NCBI RefSeq assembly: GCF_019443745.1 | Contig: NZ_CP050948.1 | Span: forward strand, 5,026,001 to 5,090,000 | Length of the DNA: 64,000 nt | Direction of reading: 5' to 3' | DNA from: Iamia sp. SCSIO 61187 | GTDB lineage: Bacteria > Actinomycetota > Acidimicrobiia > Acidimicrobiales > Iamiaceae | In this document: positions 25,733 to 34,144 of the stretch, one piece after another | Numbering within the stretch: position 1 is the stretch's first letter | How the letters are laid out: every line of letters begins with the position of its first letter | Translations under genes and position numbers: made by a program | The notes under the pieces: generated by a model | Seen by the model: the letters and a program-made list of their open reading frames with translations, nothing else | The model's database searches: none | What the model was told of the DNA's origin: nothing

Positions 25733-25929
25733 GTGACCGCCGATGGTACAGGCCCGGCGCCGCCGGCTCGTCTCGGAGGCGGCGCGGGCGCTCAAGCGGG
25801 GCACAAGGCCGCCACAAGGGGGCCCGGCGAGGGTGGCGCCATCCCACCGGGGCGGCCGGCATCCCCCTGCCGGTCGCCCCCCTCACTCTCACGGCCGCCA
25901 CCCGGTCGCCGCACCACCCAGGAGCACCC

Positions 25930-26568
25930 ATGAAGAAGTCCCGGACCCGCACCGCCGGGCGCGTCGCCCTGGCGACCGTCCTCAGCGCCGGCCTCCTCCT
26001 CACCGCCTGCGGTGACGACGACGACAGCACCGCCAGCGACGACACCGCGGCGGAGACCACCGAGGAGTCCACCGAGACCACCGAGGAGGCGCCCCTCGAC
26101 GACGCCACCACCGAGGTCGAGGACGGCGTCCTCACCGTCGAGCTGGTCGACTACGCCTTCGAGAACCTCCCCGAGTCGGTGCCGGCCGGGACCCAGCTCG
26201 CCGTCGAGAACACCTCGACCGAGGAGTTCCACGAGCTGATCGCCTTCCGCCTCCCCGACGACGAGGAGCGCACCTCCGACGAGCTCGTCGAGCTCCCCGA
26301 GGACGAGCTGATGGCGCTCTTCGCCGGCCCGCCCGCCACCGTCTTGCTGGCCGGCCCCGACGGCGGCGAGCAGACGGCCGCCGTCGGCGACGGCACCCTG
26401 ACCGAGCCCGGCCGCTACGTCCTGTTCTGCTCGATCCCGACCGGCGCCGACCCGGCCGAGCTCGAGGCCCAGGCTGCTGACCCCGAGGCCGGCCCGCCCG
26501 CCGAGGACCCCGACGCCGGCCCGCCCCACTTCGTGCACGGCATGCACGCCGACCTCGTCGTCGAGTAG
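25930..26568 (+). CDS. Cupredoxin-like lipoprotein
   Basis: A 212-residue protein with a lipoprotein signal (lipobox LTAC, C27), a long acidic Thr/Glu/Asp-rich linker to about residue 60, and a beta-rich domain. Candidate copper ligands in cupredoxin order are H101 (EEFHEL), C167 (VLFCSIP), H200/H203 and M205 (HFVHGMH). This suggests a plastocyanin-like electron-transfer or copper-binding protein outside the membrane. An acidic insertion lies between C167 and the last His, unlike the short loop of classic cupredoxins. ATG at 25930 follows a GGAGC seven bases upstream. Confidence 0.75.
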   Translation: MKKSRTRTAGRVALATVLSAGLLLTACGDDDDSTASDDTAAETTEESTETTEEAPLDDATTEVEDGVLTVELVDYAFENLPESVPAGTQLAVENTSTEEFHELIAFRLPDDEERTSDELVELPEDELMALFAGPPATVLLAGPDGGEQTAAVGDGTLTEPGRYVLFCSIPTGADPAELEAQAADPEAGPPAEDPDAGPPHFVHGMHADLVVE

Positions 26569-26591
26569 TCCCAGCCCCGACGACGACGACC

Positions 26592-26672
26592 CCCCGACCG
26601 TGCTCCTCCCGCAGCCCGACCTGACCCGTTCGCCCCGGGACCAGGACGAAGGGACGAGGAGCACGGTCGGGG
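26592..26672. promoter_or_regulatory. 17-bp inverted repeat flanking the 5' end of the next gene
   Basis: CCCCGACCGTGCTCCTC at 26592-26608 and its exact complement at 26656-26672, with 47 bp between. It lies 24 bp past the cupredoxin stop and includes the GTG at 26600. It may be the terminator of the upstream gene, or a leader hairpin if the downstream gene starts later. Confidence 0.6.
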
Positions 26673-27454
26673 AGGTCCTGGCCATCGCCCCGGACACCTA
26701 CGTGGTGCCGGGGTGGTGGTCGTCCCCCGGACGCGCCGGCGGCCTGGCCCTCGGGAGCCTCGTGGTGCGGGGCCGGTCGTGCGCGGTGGTCGACACCGCC
26801 CCCGCCCCCCTCGCCGACGACTGGCTCGCCGCCGTCTTGGCCCTCGTCGACCCGGGCGAGGTGCGCTGGATCGTGGCCTCCGCCCTCGACCCGGTGCGCG
26901 CCGGGTGCGTGCCCGCCCTCCAGACGCTCGCCCCCCGGGCCACCGTGGTCGTCCCGGGCCGGGGCTGCGCCACGCTCGACCTCGGCGACGGGACCGTCGT
27001 CCACGTCCACGAGGACCCCGGCCCCGGTGCCCCGCCCGCCCCTGCGCCGAGCACGACGGGCGGGCCGTCCGCGCCGGCGCCGCTCCCGGCGGTGCCGCCG
27101 GGCCAGCTGGTCGTGGAGGTGCGCCACCGGCGGCTGCTGTGGACCGACCTGGTCGGCGGACCGCTCCCCCGCCCGGCCACCGACGTGGCCGTCCTCGACG
27201 ACGCCACCCTCGTCGCCGCCCTCGCCGGCCGCCCCCGACCGCTCCTCGCCGGCGAGGCGGAGCGGACCGCGGCGCTCGACCTGCGCGTCCTGGCCTCGCC
27301 CCTCGGGCCGGTGGCCCGGGGCCGCTCGATCGGGCGGGTCCTCGACCTGACCGAGGCGGCCGAGGCCCGCCGCCCCGCGACCGCCCTCCCGCTCGCCGCC
27401 CTCACCGGCCCGCTCGGGCGCGAGCCGTGGAGCGGCCCCGCCCCGGCCCCGTGA
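26600..27454 (+). CDS. Metallo-beta-lactamase-fold protein lacking the metal-binding motif
   Basis: A 284-residue protein. VLAIAPDTYVVPGWW, then LVVRGRSCAVVDTAPAP, looks like the first strands of a metallo-beta-lactamase fold, but where HxHxDH should stand the sequence reads ASALDPVRAG, so no metal site remains. The later Pro/Ala-rich insertion and the GRGCATLDLGDG segment keep the fold's general rhythm. It is probably non-catalytic or repurposed. The GTG at 26600 lies inside one arm of a 17-bp inverted repeat, so the true start may be further in. The gene leads towards the SARP regulator, 128 bp downstream. Confidence 0.5.
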   Translation: MLLPQPDLTRSPRDQDEGTRSTVGEVLAIAPDTYVVPGWWSSPGRAGGLALGSLVVRGRSCAVVDTAPAPLADDWLAAVLALVDPGEVRWIVASALDPVRAGCVPALQTLAPRATVVVPGRGCATLDLGDGTVVHVHEDPGPGAPPAPAPSTTGGPSAPAPLPAVPPGQLVVEVRHRRLLWTDLVGGPLPRPATDVAVLDDATLVAALAGRPRPLLAGEAERTAALDLRVLASPLGPVARGRSIGRVLDLTEAAEARRPATALPLAALTGPLGREPWSGPAPAP

Positions 27455-27582
27455 CACCCCTCCGGGGTGCCGGGCACCGACCGCGCCACCGACCGGCCGC
27501 CCCGTCGACCCCCCGGCCGACACCACCACCCCGGCCCGCCGCGAGACCGGCGATCCCGGCCGGGGCGGTACGGTCGGCGTCC

Positions 27583-30500
27583 GTGGGGGGACCTCCGATC
27601 ACGGTGCGCCTGCTGGGTCCGGTCGAGGTCGACGTGGCCGGCGAGCCGCTCGGCCTGCGGGCCCGGCTCCCCCGCAACCTCCTCGTCGCCCTGGCCCTCC
27701 AGCCCGGGCGGGTCGTCGGCACCGACGCCCTCGTCACCGCCCTGTGGGGCGACACCCCGCCCGACAGCGCCCTCGGCACCCTCCAGTCGTACGTGTCGAC
27801 GCTGCGCCGGGCCCTCGGCGACCGCGAGCGCGACCAGCCCGTCCTCGACCGCCGGGGCGACGGCTACGTCCTCGTCGTCCCGCCCGACGCCGTCGACACC
27901 GTCCGGTTCGAGCAGATGGTCGCCGAGGCCCGCCGGGCGGACCCGGCCGCGGCCCACGACCTGCTGGCCGACGCCCTCGCCCTGTGGCGGGGACCGGCCC
28001 TCGCCGACGTGGCCAGCGAGCCCTTCGCCCGCGCCGCCGCGGCCCGACTCGACGAGCTGCGGGTCGGCGCCGAGGAGGAGCGCATCGACGCCGGGCTGGC
28101 CCTCGGCCGCCACGCCGAGCTCGTCCCCGAGATCGAGGCCCTCGTCGCCGCCCACCCGCTGCGGGAGGGGCTGACGGCCAAGCTCGTCGTCGCCCTCTAC
28201 CGCTCGGGCCGCCAGGCCGACGCCCTGCGCGCCTTCGAGCGGACCCGCACCGCCCTGCTCGAGGAGCTGGGCATCAGCCCGTCGGCCGAGCTGGCCGCGC
28301 TCGAGGGGGCGGTGCTGCGCCAGGAGCTCGACGCCGCCCCGCCCCCGCAGGCGCCGCCCACGCCCGTCCCGACCCGCCCGCCGACGGCGGCCATCGAGCC
28401 CGTCGACCTCCCCACCGCGGTGGCCACGACCCGCCGGGCCGACAGCCCGTTCGTCGGCCGGGAGTCCGAGCTCGACCGGCTCGAGGTCGCCTGGGCCGAC
28501 CGGGACCGGGGCCGGCGCGTGCTGGCCGTCAGCGGCGACGCCGGCATCGGCAAGACCCGCCTGGTGGCCGAGGTCGCCGCCCGCGTGCACCGCCGGGGCG
28601 GGATCGTGCTGTGGGGCGCGTGCACCGCCGACACCGCCTCGGCCTACCGCCCCTTCGTCGAGGCCCTCCGCCCGCTCGGGCGGCGGGCCGCCGGCACCGG
28701 CCCGGCCGGCCCCGGTGCCGCCGCCCTGGCCCGGCTGCTGCCCGAGGTCGTGCCCGCCGGCGAGCCGGTGCCCACCGGCGGCACCGGCGACGACCGGGGC
28801 CCGCTCTTCGACGCCGTCACCGACCTCCTCGCCCGGACCACCGAGGGCACGCCGACGCTGGTGGTCATCGACGACCTGCAGTGGGCCGACCCGGCGTCGT
28901 GCGCCCTGCTGGTGCACCTGGCCCGGGCGACCGAGCTGGCCCACGTCCGCCTGGCCGTCACCTACCGCACGGCCGAGACGACCCTCCCCCACCCCTCGGC
29001 CCGGGCCCTGGCCGACCTGCGCCGCCTGCGCCTGGTCGAGCAGCTCCCCCTGGCCGGCCTGGACGACGCCGCCACCGCCGCCCTCGTCGCCGGTCTCGCC
29101 GGCGACCGGCGCGACGAGCTCGACGACGACCTCCACGAGCGCACCGAGGGCAACCCCTTCTTCGTCGAGGAGCTCGTCGCCCACCGGCTGTCGTCCACCG
29201 CCCCGGCCGACCGCCTGCCCGTCGCCGTGGTCGACGTGGTCGAGACCCGCCTCGCCGACCTCGACCCCGAGCACCGCCGGATCCTGGCCTCGGCGGCGGT
29301 GCTGGGCCGCTCGTTCCCGACCGACCTCCTCGCCACCATCCTCGACCGCGAGGTGCCCGACCTCCTCGACGCCATCGACGCCGCCGTCGAGGCCCACCTG
29401 GTTGTCGAGGACGCCCCGCCCGTCGGCCGCTTCGCCTTCGCCCACGCCCTCATCCGCGACGGGCTGCTCGAGGGCATGACCGCGCTGCGCCGGGGCCACC
29501 TGCACCTCGCCGCCGCCGACGCCATCGCCGCCCTTGGTCCGCCCGACGACCTGCTGGCCGAGCGGGCCCACCACCTCGTCGCCGCCGGCGACCTGGCCGA
29601 GACCGTCTGCACCGTCCTGGCCCTCCACGCCGCCGCCCGGCGGGCCCTCGCCGTCGCCGCCTACGACGAGGCCGAGCTCGACTGCCGCCTCGCCCTCGAC
29701 CGGGTCGACCTGGCCGCAGCCTCGCCCGAGGCCACCGACGTCCTCCTCACCCTGGCCGAGGTCCGCACCGCGCTGGGCGACGCCGAGGGGGCCCGCCAGG
29801 TCTACCGCTGGGCCGCCGACGCCGCCCGGGCCCAGGGCGACGGGGCCCGGCTGGGCCTGGCCGCCACCGGCCTCGGCGCCGGATCCGGCGTGGGCGTGCC
29901 CATGGACCTGCAGGTCGTCGATCACGAGCGGGTCGAGTGGCTGGAGACCGCCCTCGCCCTGCTCGACGGGGTGGACGAGCCGGCGACCGACGGGCCCGCC
30001 GCCGGCGTCGCGCCCGCCGCCCTCCGCACCCGGTTCCTGGCCCACCTGGCGGTGGCGGTCTACGACGACGACATCGAGCGGGCCGTCACCCTGAGCAAGC
30101 AGGCCGTCGCCGCCTCCGAGGAGCTCGCCGACCCCACCTACCGGTCGGCCGCCCTCATCGCCCGGCGCATGGCCCTGTGGTGCCCGGAGGCCGACATCGA
30201 CGAGCGCGTCGCCGTCGGCGCCGCGGCCGTGCGGGAGGCCGACGCCGGCGGCGAGCTGCTGTACCGGATCGTCGCCCGGCTGGCCCACCTCTCCGACCTG
30301 ATGGAGGCGGCCGCCCTCGACCGCTACGACGCCGTCCTGGCCGAGGCCGACGACCTGTGCCGGCCGCTCCACCAGGCCCGCTGGGACTGGCTGTGCGACA
30401 TGTCGGGGGCGTCGGGGCTGCTGCTCACGGGCCGCTACGCCGAGGCCGACGAGGTCCTCGCCGCGACCATCGCCCGGGTCGGCGAGGCCCACGGCACCAT

Positions 30501-31140
30501 GCCCCTCTACGTCGAGATGTCGTCGCGGATCGTGCTCGAGCGCGACCTCGGTTTGCTCGAGCGCAGCGTCGCCCGCCTGCGGCCGGTGGAGGGGATCGCC
30601 CCCCGCCCGATCTACGACGCCGCCGCCGGGTTCAGCCGGGTCATGAGCGGCGACCCCGAGGGCGCCGCCGCCTGCCTCCGCCCCCACGCCGAGGTCGGCC
30701 TGGCCGACGTCCCCCGCGACCACCTGTGGGCCATGACCGTCGGCTGGTACGGCGAGACGGCCCACATGCTCGGCGACGCGCCCACCGCGGCCCTCGTCGC
30801 CGACCTGCTGGCCGGGCGGGAGGAGCGCATGCTGTGCATGGGCGGGCTGGTCGCCGCCGGGCTCGTCGGTCGGGTGCGGGGGCTGGTCCTGGCCACCGCC
30901 GGCGACCTCGACGCCGCCGTGGCCGTGCTCGACCGGGCCCTCGACGGCCACCGCCGCCTCGGGCTGCGCCCGTGGGTCGCCCGCTCGGCCCTCGAGCTGG
31001 CCCGGGTCCTGCGCTGGCGGGGCGACACCGCCGACGAGGCCCGGGCCGTCGCCCTCACCGCCGAGGGCGAGGGCATCGCCGCCTCGTTGGGGATGGCCTC
31101 CCCGCCCGAGCCGATCCGCCCCGACGGGCTCGGCCAGTAG
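27583..31140 (+). CDS. SARP/BTAD regulator with AAA ATPase and TPR-like repeats
   Basis: A 1185-residue AfsR-like regulator. Residues 1-95 form an OmpR/PhoB-type winged helix (ITVRLLGPVEVDVAG), about 105-245 the bacterial transcriptional activation domain (BTAD), then a Pro-rich linker. An AAA/NB-ARC-like ATPase follows, with Walker A GDAGIGKT at 318-325 and Walker B VVIDDLQWAD at 427-436. Residues about 620-1180 are helical TPR-like repeats. Such proteins activate nearby promoters after ATP-dependent oligomerisation, often for secondary metabolism; no biosynthetic cluster is visible here. GTG at 27583 is chosen because the winged helix starts immediately after. Confidence 0.88.
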   Translation: MGGPPITVRLLGPVEVDVAGEPLGLRARLPRNLLVALALQPGRVVGTDALVTALWGDTPPDSALGTLQSYVSTLRRALGDRERDQPVLDRRGDGYVLVVPPDAVDTVRFEQMVAEARRADPAAAHDLLADALALWRGPALADVASEPFARAAAARLDELRVGAEEERIDAGLALGRHAELVPEIEALVAAHPLREGLTAKLVVALYRSGRQADALRAFERTRTALLEELGISPSAELAALEGAVLRQELDAAPPPQAPPTPVPTRPPTAAIEPVDLPTAVATTRRADSPFVGRESELDRLEVAWADRDRGRRVLAVSGDAGIGKTRLVAEVAARVHRRGGIVLWGACTADTASAYRPFVEALRPLGRRAAGTGPAGPGAAALARLLPEVVPAGEPVPTGGTGDDRGPLFDAVTDLLARTTEGTPTLVVIDDLQWADPASCALLVHLARATELAHVRLAVTYRTAETTLPHPSARALADLRRLRLVEQLPLAGLDDAATAALVAGLAGDRRDELDDDLHERTEGNPFFVEELVAHRLSSTAPADRLPVAVVDVVETRLADLDPEHRRILASAAVLGRSFPTDLLATILDREVPDLLDAIDAAVEAHLVVEDAPPVGRFAFAHALIRDGLLEGMTALRRGHLHLAAADAIAALGPPDDLLAERAHHLVAAGDLAETVCTVLALHAAARRALAVAAYDEAELDCRLALDRVDLAAASPEATDVLLTLAEVRTALGDAEGARQVYRWAADAARAQGDGARLGLAATGLGAGSGVGVPMDLQVVDHERVEWLETALALLDGVDEPATDGPAAGVAPAALRTRFLAHLAVAVYDDDIERAVTLSKQAVAASEELADPTYRSAALIARRMALWCPEADIDERVAVGAAAVREADAGGELLYRIVARLAHLSDLMEAAALDRYDAVLAEADDLCRPLHQARWDWLCDMSGASGLLLTGRYAEADEVLAATIARVGEAHGTMPLYVEMSSRIVLERDLGLLERSVARLRPVEGIAPRPIYDAAAGFSRVMSGDPEGAAACLRPHAEVGLADVPRDHLWAMTVGWYGETAHMLGDAPTAALVADLLAGREERMLCMGGLVAAGLVGRVRGLVLATAGDLDAAVAVLDRALDGHRRLGLRPWVARSALELARVLRWRGDTADEARAVALTAEGEGIAASLGMASPPEPIRPDGLGQ

Positions 31141-31166
31141 CGTCCGGACGCCGTCGGAGCCACCCG

Positions 31167-31193
31167 CACGGATGGTGCCTGGCACCATCCGTG
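31167..31193. terminator. Palindrome family member (13-1-13) after the SARP gene
   Basis: Arms CACGGATGGTGCC and complement around T, 27 bp past the SARP stop and before the monooxygenase gene on the same strand. Confidence 0.75.
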
Positions 31194-31254
31194 GTCTTCC
31201 ACCATCCGGTTCCGCCCCGGCGGCTGCGAGCCCGACCACAGGAGACGTCGAGAC

Positions 31255-32406
31255 ATGAGCGAGCGGTTGCGGTTCGGCGCCTTCCTCGGCCCCCACCACA
31301 CCGTGGGCGAGAACCCGACGCTCGCCCTCCACCGCGACCTCGGGCTGCTCCAGGCGCTCGACGGCTTCGGCTACGACGAGCTGTGGGTCGGCGAGCACCA
31401 CTCCGGCGGCGTCGAGATCATCGGCAGCCCCGAGGTGTTCCTCGCCGCCGCCGCCGAGCGCACCCGCCACGCCCGGCTCGGCACCGGCGTGGTCGCCGTC
31501 GCGTACCACAACCCCCTGTGGGTGGCGGAGCGGATCGTCCTGCTCGACCACCTCACCCGGGGACGGGTGATGCTCGGCCTCGGCCCCGGCGGCATCCCCA
31601 CCGACGGGCTGATGGTCGGCGTCGCCCCCGAGGACACCCGCGAGCTGCTGGCCGAGGGCGTGCGCTGCATCACCGCCCTCCTGCGGGGCGAGGCCGTCAC
31701 CAGCGACACCCCCGTGTGGCGGCTGCGCGACGCCCGCCTCCACCTCCAGCCCTACTCGCCGGACCTGGAGGTGTGCGTCTCGGTCGTCGCCTCCCCCACC
31801 GGCGCCGCCCTGGCCGGCACCCACGGCCTCGGCATGCTCTCCATCGGCGCCACCCAGCCGGCCGGGTTCGAGGCGCTGGCGTCGCACTGGTCGGTCGTCG
31901 AGTCCGCCGCCGCCGTGTCCGGTGCCGCGGTGGACCGGCAGCGATGGCGGCTCGCCGGGCTCCTCCACATCGCCGAGACCCGCGCCCAGGCCGAGCGCGA
32001 CGTCGCCCACGGGATCGAGTCGTGGTTCCGCTACTACCAGTCGATCGTGGCCGTCCCGCAGGTCGACCTGGGCACGGCGTCGAGCGTGGGCGAGATGGTC
32101 GACTACATCCGGGAGTCGGGTCTCGGCGCCATCGGCACGCCCGACGACGCCATCGAGCAGATCGAGCGGCTGCGAGCCCGGGCCGGCGGGTTCGGCACCT
32201 ACCTGGCCTTCCTCCACGAGTGGGCGAACCCGCAGGCGACGCTGCGCAGCCACGAGCTGCTGGCCCAGCGGGTCATGCCCCACTTCCAGGGCCACCGGGC
32301 CGCGGGCGAGGACGCCGCCCGGCGGGCCCGCGAGGCGCGGGCCGAGCTCACGGTGCGGGCCCAGGGCGCCCACGACGCCGCTGTGGCCCGCCACCGCGCC
32401 GGCTGA
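31255..32406 (+). CDS. Luciferase-like FMN/F420-dependent monooxygenase
   Basis: A 383-residue TIM-barrel flavin or F420-dependent oxidoreductase of the luciferase-like class. It shows LRFGAFLGPHH at strand 1, GYDELWVGEHHSGG, TRHARLGTGVVAVAYHNPLWVAE, and LTRGRVMLGLGPGG, the usual bacterial luciferase-family landmarks. The substrate is unknown. ATG at 31255 is preceded by AGGAGA. The EamA exporter starts 5 bp after its stop, so the two share a transcript, and the exporter may handle a product of this enzyme. Confidence 0.85.
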   Translation: MSERLRFGAFLGPHHTVGENPTLALHRDLGLLQALDGFGYDELWVGEHHSGGVEIIGSPEVFLAAAAERTRHARLGTGVVAVAYHNPLWVAERIVLLDHLTRGRVMLGLGPGGIPTDGLMVGVAPEDTRELLAEGVRCITALLRGEAVTSDTPVWRLRDARLHLQPYSPDLEVCVSVVASPTGAALAGTHGLGMLSIGATQPAGFEALASHWSVVESAAAVSGAAVDRQRWRLAGLLHIAETRAQAERDVAHGIESWFRYYQSIVAVPQVDLGTASSVGEMVDYIRESGLGAIGTPDDAIEQIERLRARAGGFGTYLAFLHEWANPQATLRSHELLAQRVMPHFQGHRAAGEDAARRAREARAELTVRAQGAHDAAVARHRAG

Positions 32407-32410
32407 CGAG

Positions 32411-33406
32411 GTGGCGGCGTCGGAGGCGGCTCGGGACGCGGCCCGTGCCACCGCCCGCCCGTCACGGGTGGTCGTCGTCGGCGTGCTCGCCGTCGGCATC
32501 GTCGCCGTCTCGGCCTCGGCCCTCATCACCCGCGAGGCCTACGACGCCACCGGCGGCGGGTCGACCGGTCGGGGCCTGCTCATCGCCCTCTCCCGCCTGG
32601 CCCTGGCCGCGGCGCTGACGCTCCCGGCGTGGCGGACCCGCGGCGACGCCCCGGCCGTCACCCGCCTGCTCCCGCCCGGCACCGGGGGCCGAGCCGTCGC
32701 CGGTGGCGTGCTGCTCGGGCTCCACTTCGGGACGTGGCTGCCGTCGCTGGCCTTCACCTCGATCGCGGCCAGCACCACGATCGTCACCACCGTCCCGGTG
32801 TGGGTCGTGCTCCTGGTGTGGGCGGCGCGGGGCCAGCGGCCGTCGGCCCGGACCGGTGTCGGGATCGCCATCGCCATCGGCGGCGGGGCGCTGGTCGCCC
32901 TGGGCGACGTCGACGGGCTCGACGCCGGGTCGAACCCGCTGCTCGGCAACGTGCTGGCCCTGGCCGCGGCCGTGACCTACTCGGCCCACCTCCTGCTCGG
33001 CCAGGAGGTGCAGGCCCGGGGTCTCGGGATCTGGCGGTGGACCACGGTGGTGACCACCGTGGGCGCCGTGGCCCTCGTCCCCCTCGTCGTGGCCACGGCG
33101 CCGGGCGAGGGGCCGTTCCCGCTCCGGTTCTGGGTGGCCGTCGTCGCCCTGTGCGTCGTGTCCCAGCTGGTGGGCCACTCGTCGCTGACGTGGTCGACCC
33201 AGTGGATCAGCCCCACCCTCGTCTCGGTGGCCATCCTCCTCGAGCCGGTGCTGGCCAGCGCCGGGGCCGCCGCCCTCTACGACGAGGTCCCCGGCGGGCT
33301 GGTGCTGCTCGGCGCCGCCGTCCTCGTCGTCGGCGTCGGCCTCACCACCCTGGCCGAGCGGCCGTCGGACCCCACCCCCGCCGACGAGCCCGTCCGCGCC
33401 CCCTGA
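32411..33406 (+). CDS. EamA/DMT-family transporter
   Basis: A 331-residue inner-membrane protein with ten predicted helices in two EamA repeats (about 20-150 and 170-315), the layout of drug/metabolite exporters of the DMT superfamily. GTG at 32411 lies 5 bp after the monooxygenase stop. A 14-1-14 palindrome begins right after its stop. The substrate is unknown. Confidence 0.85.
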   Translation: MAASEAARDAARATARPSRVVVVGVLAVGIVAVSASALITREAYDATGGGSTGRGLLIALSRLALAAALTLPAWRTRGDAPAVTRLLPPGTGGRAVAGGVLLGLHFGTWLPSLAFTSIAASTTIVTTVPVWVVLLVWAARGQRPSARTGVGIAIAIGGGALVALGDVDGLDAGSNPLLGNVLALAAAVTYSAHLLLGQEVQARGLGIWRWTTVVTTVGAVALVPLVVATAPGEGPFPLRFWVAVVALCVVSQLVGHSSLTWSTQWISPTLVSVAILLEPVLASAGAAALYDEVPGGLVLLGAAVLVVGVGLTTLAERPSDPTPADEPVRAP

Positions 33407-33435
33407 GCACGGAGTGGGTCAGACCCACTCCGTGC
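33407..33435. terminator. Palindrome variant (14-1-14) between convergent genes
   Basis: Arms GCACGGAGTGGGTC and exact complement around a central A. It fills the 35-bp gap between the convergent EamA and trmB genes, so it must serve as a bidirectional terminator. The arm tip is GGGTC rather than GTGCC, but the architecture is the same as in the other copies. Confidence 0.8.
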
Positions 33436-33441
33436 CGGCGG

Positions 33442-34089
33442 TCAGCGGCGGGTGGCGCAGACGTCGTGGATCGTGCGGCCGGCGGCCCGGCCCAGGGCCT
33501 CGTAGGTGGTGACCGGGCGGTCGGGGCGCTCGGCGGTCGGATCGATGGCGAAGCGGCCGTCGGCCTCGACGGCGGCCACGACCTGGGCCGCGTAGCCCTC
33601 CCAGTCGGTGGCGACGTGGAGGGTGCCGCCGGGCGGCAGGACGCCGGCGACCGTGGCCACGAGCACGGGATCGACCAGGCGCCGGTGGTGGTGGCGGCGC
33701 TTGGGCCACGGGTCGGGGAACAGGATGCGGACGTCGTGCACGTCGCCCGGTGCGGCCTCGGCCAGGAGGCTGCGGACGTCGGCCTCGGCCAGCCGGACGT
33801 TGGTCAGCCCGGCCTCCTCCACGGCGAGCAGGGTGGCCGCCGCGCTGGGGCGGTGCAGCTCGACGGCCAGCACGTCGCGGTCGGGGTGGGCGGCGGCCCA
33901 GGCGACGGTGGCCTCGCCGTTCCCGATGCCGACGTCGAGCATCCGATCGGCGGAGCGGCCGAACGCCTCACCCAGCCGCTCGCCGAGCGGACGCCCCGGG
34001 TCGAGGTCGACGGCGTAGCGGGGGCCGAGCTCGGCCAGCACCCGGACCTTGGCCGCCGACATGCGGCCGCGCACCTTGGTCGTGGCCAC
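33442..34089 (-). CDS. trmB: tRNA (guanine-N7-)-methyltransferase
   Basis: A 215-residue TrmB, which forms m7G46 in the tRNA variable loop using S-adenosylmethionine. It has the SAM-binding motif MLDVGIGNGEAT at 50-61, the acidic strand AVELHRP, and the family signature FPDPWPKRRHHHRRLV. Length is normal. ATG at 34089 is the family-typical start. It lies 55 bp downstream of thiQ on the same strand and may be read from the thiamine operon. Confidence 0.93.
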   Translation of the reverse strand: MATTKVRGRMSAAKVRVLAELGPRYAVDLDPGRPLGERLGEAFGRSADRMLDVGIGNGEATVAWAAAHPDRDVLAVELHRPSAAATLLAVEEAGLTNVRLAEADVRSLLAEAAPGDVHDVRILFPDPWPKRRHHHRRLVDPVLVATVAGVLPPGGTLHVATDWEGYAAQVVAAVEADGRFAIDPTAERPDRPVTTYEALGRAAGRTIHDVCATRR

Positions 34090-34144
34090 CGTGCCCGGCG
34101 CGGGTGGGGGCCGGAGCGAGGCGTCAGCGGTCGGGTCGATCCCT

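Noticed and set aside
27583-31140. Secondary-metabolite gene cluster around the SARP regulator
   Set aside because: No polyketide, peptide-synthetase, terpene or RiPP genes are nearby; the neighbours are a monooxygenase and a transporter only.
26698-32529. A 1943-codon open frame on the minus strand opposite the SARP regulator and monooxygenase
   Set aside because: Gly/Arg/Val-rich composition without motifs, while the plus strand holds clear SARP, ATPase and luciferase-like domains. It is a shadow frame.
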